Shown here: positions 56,901 through 64,000 of the stretch, one piece after another
Layout of the letters: every line of letters starts with the position of its first letter
How positions within the stretch are numbered: position 1 is the first letter of the stretch
Assembly: GCF_900113285.1 (NCBI RefSeq)
Contig: NZ_FOOT01000005.1
Span: 310,001-374,000 of the forward strand
From: Pontibacter chinhatensis
GTDB taxonomy: Bacteria; Bacteroidota; Bacteroidia; Cytophagales; Hymenobacteraceae
Length of the DNA: 64,000 nucleotides
Direction: 5' to 3'
Made by a program: the position numbers and the translations under genes
The notes under the pieces: model-generated
Database searches by the model: none
Told to the model about the DNA's origin: nothing
The model's input: only the letters and a program-made list of their open reading frames with translations

Positions 56901-59900
56901 AGATACGGACGGCACAGTAAGCAAGGTGGAGTTCTACCAAGGCACGACAAAAATTGGGGAAGACACTAATGGCAACGACGACTGGGGCTTTGTTTGGGCG
57001 GATGTGCCGGCAGGCAATTACACGCTCACAGCCAAGGCCACTGATGATAGGGGAACGGTGGGCACCTCTGTAGCAGTGAATATAATGGTTACCCCTGGCT
57101 CGGTTACCTGTCCCTGCACTGTATTTAAGACGACCGATGCTCCTGCAAACGACCTGTACAACGATGGGCAGGCCATCCAGGTGGGCATGAAGTTCCGCTC
57201 CTCCACCAACGGCTTTGTGACGGGTGTCAGGTTCTACAAGCAGAGCGGCAACACCGGCACCCACACGGGCCAGCTCTACAGCAGCGCCGGTGCGCTGCTG
57301 GCCTCGGTGGTGTTCCAGAACGAAACGGCCTCGGGCTGGCAGCAGGCAGCTTTTAGCACGCCTGTAGCCATTACGGCTGGCACCACCTACCTGATTTCCT
57401 ACCACTCGAGCGGGGGCGGCTACTCGGCAAATAACCCATACTTTACGCAAGCAGTAGAAAACCATCCCCTGCGTGCGCTGGCAAGTGGCGAGGACGGACC
57501 TAATGGAGTTTATAAGTATTCTGCTAACCCAGCTTTTCCGGATGAGTTCTTCCTTTCTGCCAACTATTGGGTTGATGTGATTTTCAATACGGACGGCGCA
57601 CCCTCCAATCAGTCGCCAACTGTATCTCTGACCGCTCCTTCCAACAACGCTACTTTCACTGCGCCGGCCACTATTAATCTGTCTGCCTCGGCATCAGATG
57701 CTGATGGTAGCGTGGCTAAGGTGGAGTTTTTGCAGGGTGAGACAAAGCTTGGTGAAGATACGAATGAAAGCGACGGCTGGAGTTTTGCCTGGGCGGATGT
57801 GCCAGCCGGGACTTACACGCTCACAGCCAGGGCCACGGACAATGCTGGTGCGGTAGTCACGTCAGCTGCCATCAGTATCACTGTTAACGAACCAGCCAAC
57901 AAGGCGCCTTTAACAGCAATCACTTCACCAGAAACTGGAGCAACTTTCACCGCGCCCGCTTCTATCATCATCACGGCCACGGCCACCGATGAGGACGGTA
58001 CAGTGGACAAGGTGGAATTCTTTAACGGCGACTTGAAATTAGGTGAAGATGTGAACGGGAGCGATGGTTGGGCATATGCCTGGAGCAACGTTCCGGCAGG
58101 CTCCTACCAACTCACAACGCGAGCATTGGATAACGGTGGTGCCGTGGGCACTTCCTCTGCGGTAAGTATCACTGTAAGCGAGCCTACCAACCAGGCCCCG
58201 GCAGTAGCTATCACCACCCCTGCCAACGACGCTACGTTCACCGCACCGGCAAGCATAGATATCGCTGTCTCGGCCTCTGATACTGATGGCAGTGTAACCA
58301 AAGTAGAGTTCTTTCAGGGCACAGTCAGTATAGGGGAGGATACCGACGGAAGCAATGGGTGGAGCTTTACCTGGGGGAACGTTCAGGCAGGAAACTATGC
58401 GTTCACAGTCAAGGCGACCGACGATAAAGGAGCTGTGACCACCTCTCCAGCTGTGAACATCACGGTTACTGAGCCAACCAACCAGGCTCCTGTCGTTGCG
58501 ATAACTTCACCGATGGAAGGAGCCAATTTCATTGCTCCAGCCACAATCAAAATAGTTGCCGATGCCTCGGACGCTGAAGGAACAGTGAGCAGGGTCGAGT
58601 TTTATCAAGGGGAGGCAAAACTAGGGGAAGATACAGACAGCAGCGATGGTTGGGAGTATACTTGGAGCAACGTCACCGTAGGTGCTTATCAGCTTATGGC
58701 AAAGGCATTTGATAACCTCGGTGCCGAATCCTCTTCCTCAATAGTTAGCATTTCGGTCAATGAACCTGACAATATTGCACCAATTGTAGTGCTCACTTCA
58801 CCTGATACTGGCGCCACTTTTACTGCACCCGCTACAATCACCATCACAGCTGATGCATCAGACATCGACGGCTCCATTACCAAGGTTGAATTCTACCAGG
58901 GCGAAACAAAGCTAGGGGAGAGGTTAACCAGTCCTTACACCTATACCTGGAGCGATGTTGGTACGGGATCCTATAATCTTACGGCAAAAGCTACCGATAA
59001 TAAAGGCGCTGTTGCGGTCTCTAATATGGTCAACATTACAGTTAATGTTCCCAATAACCAGCCGCCGGCCGTGGCGCTGACCGCTCCGGCCAACAACGCT
59101 ACTTTCACTGCGCCGGCCACTATTAATCTGTCTGCCTCGGCATCAGATGCTGATGGTAGCGTGGCTAAGGTGGAGTTCTTGCAGGGCGAGACAAAGCTTG
59201 GGGAAGATACGAATGAAAGCGACGGTTGGGCCTATGCTTGGACTAATGTGCCGGCGGGAAGCTACGAGCTAACTGCACGAGCCATCGACAATGCCGGTGC
59301 AGCGGTTACTTCCGCTGCCGTGAAAATTATAGTTAACGAACCGGCCAATCAGGCCCCTGTCGTGTCCATTACCGCCCCAGCCAATAATTCAACTTTCACC
59401 GCGCCGGCCACTGTCAATATCGTGGCCTCGGCCTCAGACGCGGATGGTACGGTAAGTAAAGTTGAATTCTACCAAGGCGCTACCAAGCTCGGGGAGGACA
59501 CTAACGGCAGCGACGGCTGGGGCTATGTCTGGAGTGGGGTGCCGACGGGTACTTATCAGCTCGCGGCTAGGGCCACTGACAACGCTGGCGCTGTCACAGC
59601 CTCCGCCGAAGTAAGCATCACAGTTAACCCCGCCGCCAACCAAGCCCCAACTGTTGCCATCACGGCGCCGGCCAACAATACTTCGTTTGCTGCCCCCGCC
59701 TCGGTCACTATCACGGCTACTGCCTCAGACCCGGACGGCACTGTGGCCAAGGTAGAGTTTTACAATGGCACTGCCAAGTTAGGCGAAGACGATACCAGTC
59801 CCTATACCTTCGCGTGGGCAAGTGTACCGGCGGGAAGCTACCAGCTCACGGCCAAGGCCTTTGATAACATAGGCGCGGCTACGATTTCGGCTGTAGTTAA

Positions 59901-61020
59901 CATCACGGTCTCGGCCCCTGCCAACACGCCTCCCACCGTACAGTTGACAGCTCCGGCCGACAATTCAACCTTTACGGCGCCGGCTACCATCACACTTACC
60001 GCCTCTGCCTCCGACGCTGACGGCAGCATCGCTCGGGTGGAATTCTACCAAGGTACTACCAAGCTCGGGGAGGATCTGACTAGTCCATACTCCTTTGCTT
60101 GGGCCAATATACCTGCAGGCACTTATCAGCTGACGGCCCGGGCCTTCGACAACGGGGGGCTTTCCACCAGTTCCTCACCAGTCAACGTGACGGTGAGTGC
60201 AGCTCCGTCGGGCTGCCCTTGCACGGTCTTTTCTGCTTCTTCGGCCCCTGTGGGTCCGCTTCGGAGCGACGGGCGGGCGCTGCAGTTGGGCATGAAGTTC
60301 CGCTCCTCGGTGGCGGGCTACGTGACGGGAGTTCGCTTCTACAAGCAGACGGGCAACACGGGCACCCACACCGGCCAGCTCTACAGTAGCGGCGGCACGC
60401 TCCTGGCCTCGGTGGTGTTCCAGAACGAGACAGCCTCGGGCTGGCAGCAGGCCTCCTTCTCCTCTCCGGTGGCCATCACCGCCGGCACCACCTACGTCAT
60501 CACCTACCACTCGAGCGCCGGCTACTACTCTGCGGACGACCGGGGTCTGAGCCAAGCCATCGTGAACGGGCCGCTGCGGGGGCTGGCCAACGGGGAGAGC
60601 GGCCGCAACGGGGTCTATAAGTATACCAGGCTGCCCGCTTACCCGACAAGCAACTACCAGGCCAGCAACTACTGGGTGGATGTAGTGTTCAACACCACCC
60701 TTGCCGCCACCAGCAGCCAGGCGCTGACGGCTGTGATGACAGGAGTTGAGAAAGATGCCCTGCCCACACTGTTAGCCTTCCCCAACCCGTCCACAGGGGA
60801 AGTAACTGTAAGCTTTGCCCTTGAAGAAGACAGTAACTACAACCTAGGCCTCTATGATGCCACAGGGAAACGGATTGAGACATTAAAGCAAGGGTATGCC
60901 CCTGCTGGTGAGCAGCATAAAGTTGAGCTTAATGGGGCAAAACTTCCAATAGGGCTTTACCTCATCAGGTTACAGACAGATTCCGCTGTGCAAACGGTAA
61001 GACTAATTCTGGAAAGATGA
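53983..61020 (+). CDS. Giant T9SS surface protein with deacetylase-like domain, Ig and DUF4082 repeats
   Basis: This 2345-residue secreted protein starts with a signal peptide ending near residue 30. Residues ~100-180 resemble a glutamine-amidotransferase-like flavodoxin fold (ILIAEGLNGFTTTDITA). Residues ~350-600 resemble a NodB/polysaccharide-deacetylase domain, with TGDDHG at 357-362, His421 in ALHLTTN and RTHC at 459-462. From ~682 there are eleven Ig-like (Big_7-type) repeats of ~92 residues: one before and one after the first DUF4082 module (~778-937), then nine after the second (~1043-1203). A third DUF4082 module spans ~2078-2236. Residues ~2258-2345 form a T9SS type A sorting domain (FPNPSTGEVTV..GLYLIRL). 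It is probably attached to the cell surface and may modify or bind glycans; enzymatic activity is inferred. Confidence 0.85.
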   Translation: MSMKSTVTTMWKQLFLHLIIGFSIIATYAQLQVHTPEIEAFQELVSSNSLQTKYTADRPDIQEGSASIDPVYAKTDLSIISVGNTSDAFDKEKDSGYTSALASTDKAILLIGSTANKFSQYSSEILIAEGLNGFTTTDITAVTAEMLNSYDVVIVGNIPLTSAQVTLLSNWTTSGGTLITFRPDVKLAPLLGLTPASGTLANRYLLVHTATGPGKGIVSQTMQYQGEADLYTVNSANKLATLYSSATSATVYPAVTINSVGNQGGAAVAFTYDLAKSVIYTRQGNPQWAGQKRDGQAGPIRSDDQFYPDWIDFSKVMIPQADEQQRLLANIITLNARKPVPRFWYFPRGLKAVVVMTGDDHGNGGTKARFNQYLRLSSDNSAEAVADWRAIRGTSYIYPNTPISDAEAKAFEQQGFEVALHLTTNCANFTPTSLERDLTNQLAEFKSRYPSVAPPTTNRTHCIAWSDWHTQPKLEAPKGIRLDANYYYWPSPWVQDRPGLFTGSGIPMRFADLDGGLIDCYQLTTQMTDESDQTFPFTIDQLLNKALGSEGYYGAFCANMHTDANTSDGSDAIIASAKSRDVPVISSKQLLTWLDGRNGSSFSAMSWNGGELRFTVSVANGARSLQGMLPMTETTGPLVKLTLNGATVPIVKTEFIKGVEYAFFPASPGEYIATYDADAPQNQAPTVNITAPANNATFTAPASITITANALDSDGDVTRVEFFSGEQKIGEDTQGNDGWSYTWNGVQANTYTLTAKAYDNNGASTTSAQVTIEVEAVCPCSVFTQAFTPSGSLQNDGQAIQVGMKFRSSVNGSVTGVRFYKQTGNTGTHTGQLYSSGGTLLASVVFQNETASGWQQAAFSSPVAVTAGTTYLISYHSSGGGYSADDNGFSQAVVNGPLTGLQNGVDGANGVYRYTSSPAFPTSNFQSSNYFVDVVFETGTQPSNQAPTVAITAPANNASFTAPASIAITASASDTDGTVSKVEFYQGTTKIGEDTNGNDDWGFVWADVPAGNYTLTAKATDDRGTVGTSVAVNIMVTPGSVTCPCTVFKTTDAPANDLYNDGQAIQVGMKFRSSTNGFVTGVRFYKQSGNTGTHTGQLYSSAGALLASVVFQNETASGWQQAAFSTPVAITAGTTYLISYHSSGGGYSANNPYFTQAVENHPLRALASGEDGPNGVYKYSANPAFPDEFFLSANYWVDVIFNTDGAPSNQSPTVSLTAPSNNATFTAPATINLSASASDADGSVAKVEFLQGETKLGEDTNESDGWSFAWADVPAGTYTLTARATDNAGAVVTSAAISITVNEPANKAPLTAITSPETGATFTAPASIIITATATDEDGTVDKVEFFNGDLKLGEDVNGSDGWAYAWSNVPAGSYQLTTRALDNGGAVGTSSAVSITVSEPTNQAPAVAITTPANDATFTAPASIDIAVSASDTDGSVTKVEFFQGTVSIGEDTDGSNGWSFTWGNVQAGNYAFTVKATDDKGAVTTSPAVNITVTEPTNQAPVVAITSPMEGANFIAPATIKIVADASDAEGTVSRVEFYQGEAKLGEDTDSSDGWEYTWSNVTVGAYQLMAKAFDNLGAESSSSIVSISVNEPDNIAPIVVLTSPDTGATFTAPATITITADASDIDGSITKVEFYQGETKLGERLTSPYTYTWSDVGTGSYNLTAKATDNKGAVAVSNMVNITVNVPNNQPPAVALTAPANNATFTAPATINLSASASDADGSVAKVEFLQGETKLGEDTNESDGWAYAWTNVPAGSYELTARAIDNAGAAVTSAAVKIIVNEPANQAPVVSITAPANNSTFTAPATVNIVASASDADGTVSKVEFYQGATKLGEDTNGSDGWGYVWSGVPTGTYQLAARATDNAGAVTASAEVSITVNPAANQAPTVAITAPANNTSFAAPASVTITATASDPDGTVAKVEFYNGTAKLGEDDTSPYTFAWASVPAGSYQLTAKAFDNIGAATISAVVNITVSAPANTPPTVQLTAPADNSTFTAPATITLTASASDADGSIARVEFYQGTTKLGEDLTSPYSFAWANIPAGTYQLTARAFDNGGLSTSSSPVNVTVSAAPSGCPCTVFSASSAPVGPLRSDGRALQLGMKFRSSVAGYVTGVRFYKQTGNTGTHTGQLYSSGGTLLASVVFQNETASGWQQASFSSPVAITAGTTYVITYHSSAGYYSADDRGLSQAIVNGPLRGLANGESGRNGVYKYTRLPAYPTSNYQASNYWVDVVFNTTLAATSSQALTAVMTGVEKDALPTLLAFPNPSTGEVTVSFALEEDSNYNLGLYDATGKRIETLKQGYAPAGEQHKVELNGAKLPIGLYLIRLQTDSAVQTVRLILER
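56394..56702 (+). repeat. GC-rich DUF4082 module copy 1
   Basis: This is the core of the first DUF4082 module. It is much richer in G and C than the surrounding gene, with nearly every third codon position G or C. Bases 56437-56531 are identical to 60337-60431 (95 bases). Bases 56555-56702 are identical to 63798-63945 (148 bases) in the neighbouring gene. Confidence 0.85.
57167..57430 (+). repeat. DUF4082 module copy 2
   Basis: This is the core of the second DUF4082 module of the giant protein. It shares the GC-rich nucleotide sequence of copy 1 in patches (for example around 57261-57310 and 57380-57425). Between and after these patches it reverts to AT-richer codons, so it looks like a mosaic. 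Confidence 0.75.
60284..60690 (+). repeat. GC-rich DUF4082 module copy 3
   Basis: This is the core of the third DUF4082 module, just before the T9SS sorting domain. It has the same GC-rich character as copy 1 and shares a 95-base exact block (60337-60431) with it, 3.9 kb away. Confidence 0.82.
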
Positions 61021-61087
61021 TATAAGTGGTCCATCAAATCATGCAATCGAAAAAGTATATTTTGTCCAAAACCCAATGTGTTTAATT

Positions 61088-61429
61088 ATGAAGTTCTTCT
61101 TAGTAGCCCTCTTCGTTGTCATTCCTTTCCTGTCTTTCTCACAGGGATTCAATGTGATGATCGGTAATGCTGAATTCCCAACAGACAAGGTGCCTGAGCA
61201 CGTCAGTTTACCGGATAAGGTTAAAAAACTACGAATAAAAAAGAACCAGGCAGATAAGGCCCCAAAGACTTATACAGTACAGATTGGTGAAGAGGAACAT
61301 ACCTTCATTGGAGATGGCACCTACCATGACGTGGAATTTTCTCATGACATAAGAGGCTTGGTGGTATCTATCCTGGACGAAAAGCGACAAGTACAGGGCA
61401 AGCCTTTTCTCATAAGAAAATCAAAATAA
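61088..61429 (+). CDS. Small secreted protein of unknown function
   Basis: This protein has about 113 residues from the ATG at 61088 (MKFFLVALFVVIPFLSFSQG), a clear signal peptide cleaved near the SQG. An in-frame ATG at 61076 would prepend MCLI and is less likely. The mature part is small, Lys-rich and probably beta-sheet (YTVQIGEEEHTFIGDGTYHDV). No family is recognised. It lies between two DUF4082 surface proteins, and its stop codon begins a perfect hairpin. Confidence 0.7.
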   Translation: MKFFLVALFVVIPFLSFSQGFNVMIGNAEFPTDKVPEHVSLPDKVKKLRIKKNQADKAPKTYTVQIGEEEHTFIGDGTYHDVEFSHDIRGLVVSILDEKRQVQGKPFLIRKSK

Positions 61430-61472
61430 GTATAGCTGGACTGGTATAGGATATATCAGTCCAGCTATACTT
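61428..61472. terminator. Perfect hairpin built on the AAGTATA motif
   Basis: The arms AAGTATAGCTGGACTG (61428-61443) and CAGTCCAGCTATACTT (61457-61472) are a perfect 16-base inverted repeat around a 13-base loop. The left arm starts within the stop codon of the small secreted gene. No T-run follows, but its place at a gene end suggests termination. Both outer ends are the dispersed heptamer. Confidence 0.7.
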
Positions 61473-61588
61473 CAGGCTTCGATAAAGGTGCAGTTGTGAA
61501 TTTGGCGTGGAAGACATTGCTGCCCATGATCGAAGGTCTTTTAGCGTGTTCCCGATTAAATAACACATGCTTATGTTCCAAGAACAAT

Positions 61589-64000
61589 ATGAAAAGATGT
61601 AATAACCCCGGAAACTGGTTGCAGGCTCCCAGGCCTTATCAGGTAGATGTTCTGCCTGAAGCCAATATTGATTCTTTTATTAGGAGCCGTTTTTCAGCCT
61701 GGCATGTTCTGCTGCTAAAAGCGGTATTCCTGCTTCTCATTCTTGGGGGGATTAGCATATTGCCTGTGGCGGCCCAAAATGCTATCGTGCTTGAAAACGC
61801 TAAAACGGGTAACCCTGCCTCAGAATGGCAAATCAGCGGAGCAGGGGACCTCTCGATCCAAGGGTTTGCGACCGACATCAGTTATAATAAAGGTGAAACT
61901 GCCCGATTCAATATTAAGACAAGTGCAAGAGCTTATACTATTGCAATTTACCGGCTTGGCTTCTACCAGGGAAACGGCGCCAGGTTGCAGGGAACAGGAA
62001 CTGTAACGGCAACCCTGCCACAATCTCAGCCAAACTGCCTCACTAACTCTAGCACCGGCCTGCTCGACTGCGGAAACTGGGCTGTGTCTGCCCAATGGGC
62101 GATTCCAAGCACTGCGGTATCTGGATTATACCTTGCCAAACTGACTCGCACGGACACAGGAGGTTCCAGCCATATCGTGTTTATTGTTCGTGATGATGCC
62201 AGCACTTCTGACCTGCTATTCCAGACTTCTGATGCCACCTGGCAGGCTTACAACGTTTACGGTGACAATAACAATGGCAAAAGCCTCTATACAGGTTCTG
62301 GCGGAAAGGCTGTGAAGGTAAGCTACAACCGCCCTTTTCTGACCCGTAACGGTGGCGGGGGAGGTGGCCCGTCGGAAGACTGGTTATTCAACGCTGAATA
62401 CCCGATGATCCGTTGGATAGAGTCCAATGGCTATGATGTTACTTATACTACAAACGTAGATAGCGACCGTCGTGGCGAGCTTATAAAGAACCACAAGGTA
62501 TTCCTCTCTGTGGGGCACGACGAGTACTGGTCGGGGGCTCACCGGGCGCATGTAACAGCCGCCCGCGATGCTGGGACCAGTCTTGCGTTCTTTAGCGGGA
62601 ATGAAGTATACTGGAAAACACGCTGGGAAAACAGTATTGATGGCAGTGGGACTACCTATAGAACCCTGGTCTGCTACAAAGAAGGTTCATCTGGCGAGAA
62701 TACCTGCAATGGCAAGTGTGATCCTAGCCCAGAGTGGACAGGCTTATGGCGTAGCGGATGTGAGTATAGAACCGGAGATATTCTGGTGGATGGCTGCCAA
62801 CCCGAAAATGCATTAACCGGCCAGATAAGTTGGGAAGAAAACACAGTCGCCCTTCAGGTGCCAGGCACCTATGGTCAGTTAAGATTCTGGCGGAATACCA
62901 GTGTCGCCTCCTTGGGCAGCGGGCAAACTGCCACTTTAACCAGTGGCACCATTGGGTATGAGTGGAACGCTGAGCAAGAGGCCTATAGGTCTACCTACCC
63001 GAATGGAAGGATCCTGCTTTCCAGAACTGTTATTAATGGGAAGGTTCATCACTTAACACTCTATAAGCATACGAGCGGAGCCTTGGTGTTTGGCGCGGGA
63101 ACTGTTCAGTACTCCTGGGGCTTAGACAGTAACCACGACCGCGGCAGTGCGGCACCGAGTACGGCCATGCAGCAGGCAACTGTTAATCTTTTTGCAGACA
63201 TGGGCGCTCAGCCCGGAAGCCTGCGCCCAGGCTTAGTTGCCGCTACTGCTTCCACGGACACACAAGCTCCTGTTACTACCATCACATCTCCTGCGGAAGG
63301 CACCAATCTGGCAGCGGGTGCTGCTGTTACAATCACTGGTACGGCCTCTGATGCCAATGTAATTGCAGGGGTAGAAGTGTCCACAGACGGGGGCAATTCG
63401 TGGCGACTTGCAAATGGAACAGCTAACTGGTCATTCTCTTGGACACCTACGACACAAGGCGCTGCAGCAATCAGAGCACGAGCTTTTGATGATTCCGGGA
63501 ACATAGGTGTTCCTGTAGTAGTCAATGTTACTATAGGAGGTGGAACAGCTCCTACTTGCCCCTGCACGGTTTTCCAGGCATCTACTACCCCCTCAGGAAG
63601 TCTGCAAAACGATGGGCAGGCGCTGCAGCTGGGCATGAAGTTCCGCTCCTCCACCAACGGTTTTGTGACGGGGGTTCGCTTCTACAAGCAGACGGGCAAC
63701 ACGGGTACCCATACCGGCCAGCTCTACAGCAGCACCGGCACGCTCTTGGCCTCGGTGGTGTTCCAGAACGAGACGGCCTCGGGCTGGCAGCAGGCCTCCT
63801 TCTCCTCGCCGGTGGCCGTCACGGCCGGCACCACCTACCTGATTTCCTACCACTCGAGCGGGGGCGGCTACTCGGCCGACGACAACGGCTTCAGCCAGGC
63901 CGTGGTGAACGGGCCGCTGACGGGCCTGCAGAACGGGGTGGACGGGGCCAACGGCGTCTACCGCTATACTTCCGCGCCCGCCTTCCCGACCAGCAACTTC
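61589..64000 (+). CDS. N,N-dimethylformamidase beta-subunit-like surface protein with DUF4082 (3' truncated)
   Basis: This ORF is open to the window end (804 codons shown). The start is uncertain: ATG at 61589 gives a long N-region before the hydrophobic signal (LLLKAVFLLLILGGISI, then AAQNA), while ATG at 61526 gives more. Residues ~69-540 match the dimethylformamidase large-subunit-like fold seen in secreted bacterial proteins, with GHDEYW at 309-314, LAFFSGNEVYWKTRW and a final FADMG region. An Ig-like domain (~559-648) and a DUF4082 module (from ~657) follow. A T9SS sorting domain probably lies beyond the edge. The substrate is unknown. Confidence 0.82.
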   Translation, partial: MKRCNNPGNWLQAPRPYQVDVLPEANIDSFIRSRFSAWHVLLLKAVFLLLILGGISILPVAAQNAIVLENAKTGNPASEWQISGAGDLSIQGFATDISYNKGETARFNIKTSARAYTIAIYRLGFYQGNGARLQGTGTVTATLPQSQPNCLTNSSTGLLDCGNWAVSAQWAIPSTAVSGLYLAKLTRTDTGGSSHIVFIVRDDASTSDLLFQTSDATWQAYNVYGDNNNGKSLYTGSGGKAVKVSYNRPFLTRNGGGGGGPSEDWLFNAEYPMIRWIESNGYDVTYTTNVDSDRRGELIKNHKVFLSVGHDEYWSGAHRAHVTAARDAGTSLAFFSGNEVYWKTRWENSIDGSGTTYRTLVCYKEGSSGENTCNGKCDPSPEWTGLWRSGCEYRTGDILVDGCQPENALTGQISWEENTVALQVPGTYGQLRFWRNTSVASLGSGQTATLTSGTIGYEWNAEQEAYRSTYPNGRILLSRTVINGKVHHLTLYKHTSGALVFGAGTVQYSWGLDSNHDRGSAAPSTAMQQATVNLFADMGAQPGSLRPGLVAATASTDTQAPVTTITSPAEGTNLAAGAAVTITGTASDANVIAGVEVSTDGGNSWRLANGTANWSFSWTPTTQGAAAIRARAFDDSGNIGVPVVVNVTIGGGTAPTCPCTVFQASTTPSGSLQNDGQALQLGMKFRSSTNGFVTGVRFYKQTGNTGTHTGQLYSSTGTLLASVVFQNETASGWQQASFSSPVAVTAGTTYLISYHSSGGGYSADDNGFSQAVVNGPLTGLQNGVDGANGVYRYTSAPAFPTSNF
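63635..64000 (+). repeat. GC-rich DUF4082 module copy 4
   Basis: This DUF4082 module belongs to the truncated gene. It shares a 148-base exact match (63798-63945) with module 1 of the giant protein and the same GC-rich composition, and it continues to the window edge. Confidence 0.83.

Larger units (their letters stand above)
1..64000. repeat. Dispersed heptamer AAGTATA/TATACTT
   Basis: A heptamer, usually followed by A (AAGTATAA), recurs on both strands across the whole window. By eye I find about 105-110 copies; composition predicts about 12. Example AAGTATA positions: 36, 1676, 1966, 2430, 2772, 2804, 3127, 3224, 3235, 3947, 9596, 9662, 11041, 15553, 16305, 16470, 17386, 17610, 21522, 25520, 29550. 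Example TATACTT positions: 92, 1627, 1915, 3630, 15253, 17565, 17650, 17658, 43309, 48576, 50089, 50095, 50333. Roughly 30 copies are intergenic, a higher density than in genes. Copies are sparse at about 26.0-29.4 and 31.6-34.9 kb. The count is manual and approximate; the function is unknown. Confidence 0.85.

Noticed and set aside
56899..57465. Minus-strand ORFs over the DUF4082 modules (also 56350-56610, 60175-60555, 63593-63853)
   Set aside because: The similar antisense ORFs arise because the modules themselves are near-identical and GC-rich. No start signals or conserved protein features are seen.
56026..60190. Tandem repeats considered as a CRISPR array or satellite
   Set aside because: The period is about 285 bases, in frame, and encodes Ig-like domains of one protein; there are no short direct repeats with unique spacers.
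1..64000. TATACTT motif as a -10 promoter element
   Set aside because: It occurs on both strands, frequently in the middle of genes and in both orientations relative to transcription, which does not fit a promoter role.

Overview
The window looks like a chromosomal segment of a Bacteroidota bacterium of the Cytophagales type, most likely a Hymenobacteraceae relative such as Pontibacter (inference). The grounds are a type IX secretion (T9SS) C-terminal sorting domain, a Bacteroidota-style exosortase with a PID-type sorting signal, the style of surface polysaccharide genes and mostly weak Shine-Dalgarno signals. No rRNA, tRNA, CRISPR array, transposase or integrase was recognised.

Region 1 (126-17037, minus strand) is a complete proton-pumping NADH:quinone oxidoreductase (complex I) operon. 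It is transcribed right to left: CBS-domain protein, nuoA, nuoB, fused nuoCD, an alpha/beta hydrolase, nuoE, nuoF, nuoG, nuoH, nuoI, nuoJ, nuoK, nuoL, nuoM, nuoN. Many genes overlap or nearly touch. Two larger gaps (nuoI-nuoH and nuoM-nuoN) hold composite inverted repeats. A 38-residue membrane peptide ORF and a strong terminator-like hairpin separate this block from the next.

Region 2 (17707-20708, minus strand) has the initiating sugar-phosphate transferase of an exopolysaccharide pathway and, upstream of it, a three-gene exosortase cassette: a membrane partner, an exosortase with a Cys-Arg-His triad, and a tiny secreted protein ending in a VPID sorting signal.

Region 3 (21213-52693, plus strand) is a large surface polysaccharide locus. 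It starts with three tandem GT-C-like membrane proteins. It continues with a WbpB/WbpD/WbpE-like amino-sugar cassette, a second aminotransferase with an epimerase, a lipid-linked glycosyltransferase with a small transporter, a Wza-like export lipoprotein, a Wzc-like tyrosine kinase/co-polymerase, a Wzx-like flippase and an O-antigen ligase/polymerase-like protein. About nine glycosyltransferases, two more hexapeptide acyltransferases and GDP-fucose synthase complete it. Together these would make, acetylate, flip, polymerise and export a complex polysaccharide.

Region 4 (52791-64000, plus strand) encodes surface proteins: a beta-barrel protein, a 2345-residue T9SS protein with a deacetylase-like head, eleven Ig-like repeats and three DUF4082 modules, a small secreted protein, and an N,N-dimethylformamidase-like protein with DUF4082 that runs off the window end.

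The most unusual signal is not a gene. The heptamer AAGTATA (reverse complement TATACTT) occurs roughly 105-110 times by eye, against about a dozen expected from composition. It lies on both strands, inside genes and between them, and in inverted pairs. In the GC-richer nuo genes it forces rare ATA/AGT codons. It behaves like a genome-wide DNA-level motif, comparable in pattern to DNA uptake sequences, and I know of no description of it in this group.
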